From assembly GCA_023700805.1 (NCBI GenBank), contig JAMPYF010000029.1:1-56995 (forward strand): 56,995 nt of DNA, written 5' to 3'. Below, in pieces: positions 51,801-56,995 of the stretch. How positions within the stretch are numbered: position 1 is the first letter of the stretch; each line of letters starts with the position of its first letter. The translations under genes were made by a program, and so were the position numbers. This DNA is from Sulfuritalea sp. Lineage in GTDB: Bacteria > Pseudomonadota > Gammaproteobacteria > Burkholderiales > Rhodocyclaceae. Below the pieces are notes generated by a model. It did no database searches. It was not told the DNA's origin and saw only the letters and a list, made by a program, of their open reading frames with translations.

Positions 51801-54800
51801 TGAGCGGTACCAGGTTGGTGATGCCGGTGCCGATGCCCACGGCGAACGAGCGGACGCCGTTGCTGTTGACGTAGGTGTCGTAGCCCGTCGCGCCGACCGG
51901 ATCGACCGTGTTGCCTGAGGTGGGATTGCCGTCCGACATGAAATAGACGATTTCCTCGCCGCCCAGCGTGGTCGTACCCAGCGCGGTCTTGGTCAGGTTC
52001 AGCGCCGCCTCGTAGTTGGTGCCGCCGTTGGCGGTCAGGCTGTTGATGCCGGCGATCGCCGATTCCTTGGTGGTATACCAGTTGCCGCCGTTCAGCGTCG
52101 ATGCGGTGGCTTCGAAGGCGACGATCTTGACCTCGACCTCGGGCGACTGGTTGAAATACTCCTCGACCAGGGCGACCAGCGAGGTTTTCGCCATTTCCAT
52201 GCGCGTGGTGAGGGTGACCGTGCCGTCCGCCGCTATCGAGCGCACGTCGTCCAGCATGCTGCCGGAGACGTCGACCGTCAGCACCAGCGAGAACTTCGGC
52301 ACCACCGATTCGGAGACCTCGACCAGCTGGTTGTTGACGATCGGCTTGTCGTCCTGGATCGTGACATGCAGTGTCGCCGAGGTGGCGACGTCGGTCGTGT
52401 AGGTGAAGTCCTGCAGGATTGCGGTGTCGGTGCCGGAACCCGGCGCGCCGTGCGTCGTGACGCCGTTCAGCGTGTAGCTGTAGGCGCCCGTTGCCGCCGT
52501 GACCGTAAGTATGCCGACGCCGGTATCGATGGTGATGACGCCGCCGGACGGCGTGTAATTGGTCGCGTTGTAGACAATGCCGGTAATGCTCGAACCCAGT
52601 TCGCCGCCGGACAGCAGGTTGCCGCTGGCCACCGCCGTTCCGCCGCCGGTTCCCGACGCCAGTGCCGACTCATACACCGTGCCGAAATCGTCGGCGGCAT
52701 CGACCACGTTCAATGTCACCGTCGCGGTTTCGGTCTGTCCGTCGCTGTCGGTGATGGTGTAGATGAAGCTGTCGGATCCCACGCCCGTCGGCGTGTAGTC
52801 GTAGCCGCTGAGGACGCCGGAGGCATACACCGGCGTCAGGGTTCCGCTGGGCGAGGTGACATTGGTGATGGCCGCCCCGTCGAACAGGGTGTCGTTGCCC
52901 AGCAGGGAGGCAATGCCGATGAAGGTCGTGGTGCCCGCCGCCACCGTGATGCTGTCGTCGTTGGCGACCGGCGTGCCGTCGGAAACCGGCGTGACCGTGA
53001 TGCCGGCCGTTGCCGCAGGCGATGCGCCACCCTGATTGTCGATCGCCGTGTAGGTGAAGCCGGTGCTGCCGTTCCAGTTGTCGAGCGGCTTGAAATACAG
53101 CGTGGTGGTCTCGCCCGTGGCGGCCAGCGTCGTTCCCGTAGGCGCCAGCAGGGTCAGCCCGGCATCGAGATACAGGGCGCCGTTGGCCGGCAGCGAACTC
53201 AGCACGAAGCCGGTTACGCTGCCGTCGGGATCGGAACCGGTCAGGGTTACGGCAATGGCCGTATCCTCGGCGCCGCTGGCAGCGATGTTGTCGGCGACCG
53301 GCGGCGTATTGACGCCGACCATGTTGATCGTGGTGGTGGCGAGATTGCTGTCGCTCAGGCCATCGCTGACCTTGACCGTGACGGTTCGCGCGGTGAGATC
53401 CAGGCTCGTCGTATCGAAGCTGACGGCCTTGATCGCGGTCTGGAAATCCGTGTAGAACGCCGGGCCGGTCAGCGTGACGACATTGCCGGCGATCGAGGAG
53501 GTGATCCCCGGCGGCAGGCTGCCCACCGTGAGAAAATCGCCTGACTGGGCGTTGGTCAGCGTGATGGTTGCGCTCACGATGTTGGTGCTATCGATGTCGG
53601 TGACGCTGACATCGGCATCCGCAATCGCGACCGGCGTGCCGGTGGCGGTGTCGAAATAGGTAAGGAAGGCGCTGCCGCCGGCGGTGCTGTTGTCGGCATC
53701 CAGGTCCAGCACCGGCGCGGCCGCGATATTGACCGTCACTGTCGCCGTATTCGAGGTCAACGTGCCGTCGGTCGCCGTGTAGGTGAAGTCTGCAATGCCG
53801 TTGTAACCAGGATTGGGCGTGAAGGTCACCGTGCCGTCGCCGTTCAGCACCGCCGTGCCGCCCGTGCCGCTGGTGACGCTGGCAATGGTCAGCGGATTGC
53901 CGTCGGGATCGCTGTCGTTGCCCAGCAGTTGCGCCGCGGTATAGGTCGCGGGCGTGCCCTGAACGGTGGCCACGGTGTCGTTGTTGGCGACCGGCGCGTC
54001 GTTGACAGGCGCGACATTGACCGTGACTGTTGCCGTGTTGGAAGTCAGGCTGCCGTCGGTCACCGTGTAGCTGAAGTCTGCCGTGCCGTTGAAATTGGCG
54101 TTGGGCGTGAAGGTCACGGTACCGTCGCCGTTCAGCACCGCCGTGCCGCCGCTGCCGCTGGTGACGCTGGCGATGGTCAGCGGATTGCCGTCGATATCGA
54201 CGTCGTTGCCCAGCAACTGGGCTGCCGTGTAGATCACCGGCGTGTCTTCCGTGGCCACCAGCGTGTCGTTGTTGGCCACCGGCGCATCGTTGGTGCCGGT
54301 GACGGTGATGGTCAGCGTGGTGCTGTTGGACACGGCACCGTTGGGGTCCGTCACGGTGTAGCTGAATACGTCGTCAGCGGTCACGCCGCTGGCCAGCGCG
54401 TCGGCCGCTGCCTGATCGGCGACGTAGCTGTAGCTGCCGTCGGCATTCAGCGTCAGCGTGCCGTAGCTGCCGGTCACCGTGGTGCCAACGCCAACTCCCT
54501 GGGCCACCCCGCCGATCCCGGCGGTGACGCCGCTGACCACCAGCGATGCCGTCGTGTTGTCGGCGTCGGTGTCGGTGCCCACGCCCTGGATCACGCCATT
54601 GACGGTGCTCACGGTCAGCGTGGCATCCTCACCGACCGCACCCGTGTCTGCCACTGCCGTCGGTGAGGCGTTGGTGCCGCTGGTGCTGATGGTCAGGCTG
54701 GCCGACGAGGTCGAGCCGTCGGCGTCGGTCAGGGTGTAGGTGAACACCTGGTCCGGCACTTCGGGAATTGCGTTGAGGCCGTTCAGTCGGTAAGTCGCGC

Positions 54801-56995
54801 CGGTGCTGGCGAACACGATGTGCTGGAACGCAGCTGCGGTGGTGATGGTTGCGGTTGCGATGTTCGTTCCGTTGCCGGCGATCGTTCCCGTGCCGACATA
54901 GGTGCCTGCACTGTCGTAGGCATACCAGATCGCCGTTTCGCCCGTCGTCAGATCGGTCAGCGTCACGGTGGCGGACTTGCTCGACAGATTCAGGTCGACC
55001 ACCAGCGCCTCGGCGTTCTCTATCCGGTTGGTGTTGCTGGTGCCGGTAGTGGTCTCCACTCCGAGCCCGTCGTTGTTGGCGCCGCCATTGTCGCGCAGCC
55101 GCACCTTGCCTTCGGCAGTCGCGTTCAGCGTGGACAAATCGAGCCCGTTCGCGGCCGTGCCGCCGACATAGGGATTGCTGCCGTCGAAGCCGTACAAATC
55201 GACGCCATAGGTATTGCGCCATGCGTTCAGGGTCACCGCCGTGTTGCCCGGAGATGCCGGCACGTTGAGGCTGGGCGTGGTGTCCTCGTAGCTGTACTCG
55301 CCGGTAAGCTGGTTCACCGTCAACGTGCCGCTGGCTGTGACTATCGTCCTCACGTTGCCGACCAGCGTATTGGAAATTTCCGTCCCGCTAAAGACGACGT
55401 TGCTGATCGCCACGCTGTCGGCGCCAAGCGTATCCGTCCCGCCGCCGGCGCCCGTGATCACGTTGCCGTAGGTCGTCGCGCTGTGCCCGACAACGTCGGT
55501 ATCCGCAACTGCCGCCGGCGCCGAGTCGGTGATATCCAGATTCACGGTGACCCAGCCCGAACTCAGGCTGCCGTCCGATGCCTTGTAGACGAAGCTGTCC
55601 TGAACGGCGGTCGGGTTGTTCATCTGCGCCGGCGCCGTATAGGTGAAGCTGCCGTCGGTATTCATCACCACGGTGCCGCCCAGCAATGTCGTGACCGCGT
55701 TGCTGCCATTGACCAGGCTTGCTGGCGAGGCACCATTTGTAGCGAACTGGTATGCCGTAAGCGGGCTGTTCTCCACATCGGTATCGTTGCCCAGCACGTT
55801 GCCCAGCACCGTAGCCACGCCTTCAATTGCGGAATAGGTGTCGGCGTTTGCCACCGGCGCGTCATTCACGGCATTCACCGTCACATTCACCGTCGTCGTC
55901 TCGGTCACCCCGGCCGGACTGGTCACCGTGTAGGTGAAGCTGTCGCTGCCGTTGTAGTTCGGATTCGGCGTGTAGGTCACGGCACCGGCCGCGGTGAAGC
56001 TCACCGTGCCGTTGCTGCCCTGGGTGACGCTGGTCAGCACCGGCGCGCCTTCGAAGCTGTCCGCGCTGGCACCGTTGCTGCCCGTGATCACGTTGGCCAC
56101 GATGGCCGTGTCTTCATTGGTGGTCAGGCTGTCGGCCACGATGTCGGCGACTGCGGTTACCGTTATCGCCACCGTATCGGTGTCGCTGAGGGTTCCATCG
56201 CTGGTAGTCACAGTCAGGGTCGCCGGGCCGTTGTAGTCGGCGGCGGGCGCATAGGACAAGCCGTTCAGCGCGCCGTTGATTGCTGCCGCGGTACCGCTGA
56301 TCGTGACGGTCCCCGTGCCGTTGTTGGTAATCGTGGCGCCTGCGAAAGCGACCGCCGTGAGGGTGCCATTGCCAATGCCGATCGTCGTGGTGAGCGTCTC
56401 GCCATCCGCGTCCGCGACTGTGATTGCGTTGCCGTTGGCGTCGCTGAACACCTTGGCCGTGTCTTCTGCGACTGTCTGCGCGACGGGAACGGTGTTGACG
56501 GGAGGATTGTCGCTGGAGCCGATCGTCGTCACGGCGCTGCTCGCCAGCGGATTTGCCACCAATGATTCGAAGCCGCCACCGCTCAACCCGGCAATGCTTA
56601 TCGTAAAGGTCTCCGCGCCTTCGGCCAGGGCATCATCGATTGTATCGATATCAAAACTTGCCGATGTGCTGCCCCCTGGAATCGTCACGGTGGTTACGCC
56701 CGTGAAGTCGCTGCCGTCTGTCGCCGTGCCGCTGTAGCTCAGGGTTACGGTGACATCGCTGGCGGGTGTATTGCTCAGGCTAAGAACATAGCCTGACGCC
56801 GTCGCGCCCTCCGTTACGTCGGATGGACCCGACAGGCTCACCGTGGTGGTGTCGATGCTGTCGCTGATGCTCGCCGTGGCGCTGCCGTTGCCCACCGTCA
56901 GGCTCTCGAAGTTGCCCCCGCCCACCGCCGTGATGCTGGCGGTCAGGCTGCCGGCATCGAGATACACGTCCTCGCCGTTGGTCACCGGCACCACC
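48802..56995 (-). CDS. lapA: LapA-like giant RTX adhesin, N-terminus outside the window
   Basis: About 2730 C-terminal residues are visible; the frame is still open at the window edge. Order in the visible part: a Calx-beta domain (about 45-165); a long array of cadherin-like/VCBS repeats (about 165-1450; [31 protein letters not shown] types); a von Willebrand A domain (about 1560-1740) with [21 protein letters not shown] and SDGNPTSG; further Calx-beta-like units (about 2035-2285); eleven nonapeptide RTX units (about 2499-2600, GGAGDDVLA form); and a type I secretion C-terminal target ending in [14 protein letters not shown] units bind calcium after export. The LapG cut site would be in the missing N-terminus. 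Confidence 0.92.
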   Translation of the reverse strand, partial: VVPVTNGEDVYLDAGSLTASITAVGGGNFESLTVGNGSATASISDSIDTTTVSLSGPSDVTEGATASGYVLSLSNTPASDVTVTLSYSGTATDGSDFTGVTTVTIPGGSTSASFDIDTIDDALAEGAETFTISIAGLSGGGFESLVANPLASSAVTTIGSSDNPPVNTVPVAQTVAEDTAKVFSDANGNAITVADADGETLTTTIGIGNGTLTAVAFAGATITNNGTGTVTISGTAAAINGALNGLSYAPAADYNGPATLTVTTSDGTLSDTDTVAITVTAVADIVADSLTTNEDTAIVANVITGSNGASADSFEGAPVLTSVTQGSNGTVSFTAAGAVTYTPNPNYNGSDSFTYTVTSPAGVTETTTVNVTVNAVNDAPVANADTYSAIEGVATVLGNVLGNDTDVENSPLTAYQFATNGASPASLVNGSNAVTTLLGGTVVMNTDGSFTYTAPAQMNNPTAVQDSFVYKASDGSLSSGWVTVNLDITDSAPAAVADTDVVGHSATTYGNVITGAGGGTDTLGADSVAISNVVFSGTEISNTLVGNVRTIVTASGTLTVNQLTGEYSYEDTTPSLNVPASPGNTAVTLNAWRNTYGVDLYGFDGSNPYVGGTAANGLDLSTLNATAEGKVRLRDNGGANNDGLGVETTTGTSNTNRIENAEALVVDLNLSSKSATVTLTDLTTGETAIWYAYDSAGTYVGTGTIAGNGTNIATATITTAAAFQHIVFASTGATYRLNGLNAIPEVPDQVFTYTLTDADGSTSSASLTISTSGTNASPTAVADTGAVGEDATLTVSTVNGVIQGVGTDTDADNTTASLVVSGVTAGIGGVAQGVGVGTTVTGSYGTLTLNADGSYSYVADQAAADALASGVTADDVFSYTVTDPNGAVSNSTTLTITVTGTNDAPVANNDTLVATEDTPVIYTAAQLLGNDVDIDGNPLTIASVTSGSGGTAVLNGDGTVTFTPNANFNGTADFSYTVTDGSLTSNTATVTVNVAPVNDAPVANNDTVATVQGTPATYTAAQLLGNDSDPDGNPLTIASVTSGTGGTAVLNGDGTVTFTPNPGYNGIADFTYTATDGTLTSNTATVTVNIAAAPVLDLDADNSTAGGSAFLTYFDTATGTPVAIADADVSVTDIDSTNIVSATITLTNAQSGDFLTVGSLPPGITSSIAGNVVTLTGPAFYTDFQTAIKAVSFDTTSLDLTARTVTVKVSDGLSDSNLATTTINMVGVNTPPVADNIAASGAEDTAIAVTLTGSDPDGSVTGFVLSSLPANGALYLDAGLTLLAPTGTTLAATGETTTLYFKPLDNWNGSTGFTYTAIDNQGGASPAATAGITVTPVSDGTPVANDDSITVAAGTTTFIGIASLLGNDTLFDGAAITNVTSPSGTLTPVYASGVLSGYDYTPTGVGSDSFIYTITDSDGQTETATVTLNVVDAADDFGTVYESALASGTGGGTAVASGNLLSGGELGSSITGIVYNATNYTPSGGVITIDTGVGILTVTAATGAYSYTLNGVTTHGAPGSGTDTAILQDFTYTTDVATSATLHVTIQDDKPIVNNQLVEVSESVVPKFSLVLTVDVSGSMLDDVRSIAADGTVTLTTRMEMAKTSLVALVEEYFNQSPEVEVKIVAFEATASTLNGGNWYTTKESAIAGINSLTANGGTNYEAALNLTKTALGTTTLGGEEIVYFMSDGNPTSGNTVDPVGATGYDTYVNSNGVRSFAVGIGTGITNLVPLNGIHNVDADGDGIKDAAILVPDINKLDEELLATVPTGYGGNVVAGSGIQGVSFGADGGYIQSISLLLDSNDPDTVPEQLVTFTFNPAGAGSISHDAGAWLTGFPLAGSTLTLNAAKGFAYGDLVFDFTTGDYTYFTGLGAIEGTSFDMTFVARDADGDTASAVQTVSIVDGQPIARADTDTLRGLDTLLEGNVISGIGTDGGVSLGGTLTAFTPQGSGVDSIRDNATVTSIVFKGTSFDLTTPGSGSAAGGSYTISGGTLTWSHASNGSELVFDQGGYYKYLPPSADIPQPAVSTELPVAAPVLMVSNPAVAENAGYAQFTVSLSSASATATTVALSLSGSSGTGTNTATAGTDYSNTIQYSTNGGANWTTGTSATIAAGQTSILARVAVIDNDTATENTVENFRLTATVTAGTTSNTVSTGVAVITEDDSFSGTSPAVASISDVTINETAGTASFSISLSKSPGNNVTVSWTTADGSAQGGTDYTASSGTTANFTTTNWATPQTFTVPILNDAIYEGTETFYVQLTGTSNAARAILGDAYGIATITDNETAGVDPNPPTTVALTADPAGSGITVQGMARDSTVIGSAAVNFDATNGVGVTGNSYTLMDNLETVVFDFDRATYAHGVEQMRFQLYTADTSGYAIPMTFTFYDIDGQELGQKAVGGTNNATTWFTMPQEYANIGRVTAMVGDDTYYATPRAAIRAMEFVPSTVDLAAPAVPVEEIQYTLTDTDGDTSTATLSLGLITNRYAGTDAVNDSITGSDANDQISGGGGDDVLDGALGNDILLGGDGIDLLFGGADRDVLAGGAGTDTLHGGADNDVLRGDEGADVLNGDAGDDRLEGGAGDDVLAGGTGADTLSGGAGDDSLSGGLGDLVSDTFEWTLADAGAKGAPAVDTITDFDAAAAPSGGDVLDLRDLLSGENQGAGIGNLASFLHFEKSGSDTMVHISSSGGFGSGYTPAAEDQTVILQDVDLYAFVGANATDQQIIQDLLTKGKLITD

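Noticed and set aside
53700..54300. Repeated near-identical blocks as a mobile or tandem DNA element
   Set aside because: The blocks are in frame and encode successive cadherin-like repeats of the LapA-like adhesin; no transposase or flanking repeat is seen.

Overview
The window is GC-rich, densely coded chromosomal DNA from a Gram-negative bacterium. It holds outer-membrane biogenesis proteins, lipoproteins, a two-partner secretion pair, a type I secreted RTX adhesin and class-III-like PfkA, AcnA and FumC enzymes. The peroxiredoxin-glutaredoxin/Lpd-like operon, the PA2778/PA2779 pair, the CsbD and lmo0937-type small proteins and the REP-type palindromes fit a betaproteobacterium, possibly Rhodocyclales or relatives. 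That placement is inference. There is no tRNA, rRNA, CRISPR array, transposase or phage gene.

Layout. 1-6.1 kb (minus): a truncated MipA/OmpV-like protein, an RcnB/CigR-like protein, the PA2779-PA2778 pair, and a peroxide-defence operon (PGdx plus a dihydrolipoamide dehydrogenase-like reductase). 6.3-12.3 kb (plus): a lone MlaC-type protein, a TpsB/TpsA two-partner secretion pair and an L,D-transpeptidase-like protein. 12.3-21.9 kb: many small envelope or stress proteins (OmpA, cardiolipin synthase, glycine zippers, CsbD, lmo0937, Ala/Lys-rich and Gly-rich secreted proteins). 22.1-31.4 kb (minus): a five-gene signalling cluster: hybrid kinase, REC-PAS regulator, Crp/Fnr regulator, CheB-CheR-PAS fusion, second hybrid kinase. 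31.6-42.4 kb: an M48-like lipoprotein with a changed zinc motif, FumC, then AcnA, hydrolase, aminopeptidase, PfkA, CAP and AsmA genes. 42.6-57 kb: a Lap biofilm-adhesion locus: substrate-binding protein, LapE (TolC) fused to an NTF2-like domain, LapG protease, LapD c-di-GMP receptor, a coupled unknown, and the last 2.7 thousand residues of a LapA-like adhesin running off the window.

How it fits together. The strongest unexplained signal is a 16-bp palindrome, TGTRCG-N4-CGCACA, usually followed by GA on the gene-facing side. I find twelve copies, all between genes and most 65-150 bp before a start codon. They precede the RcnB-like gene, PA2779, PGdx/MlaC, TpsB, the OmpA cluster, the CsbD cluster, the M48 and CAP genes, and the kinase operon that itself encodes a Crp/Fnr regulator. 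My hypothesis is an envelope-stress regulon run by that kinase-Crp/Fnr-CheBR module with autoregulation. Fumarase, aconitase and the Lap genes lack such sites. A second short dispersed repeat (core AGCGCCAACT) occurs between genes and, as a 27-bp identical copy, inside acnA, where it encodes part of an extra Pro/Ala linker.
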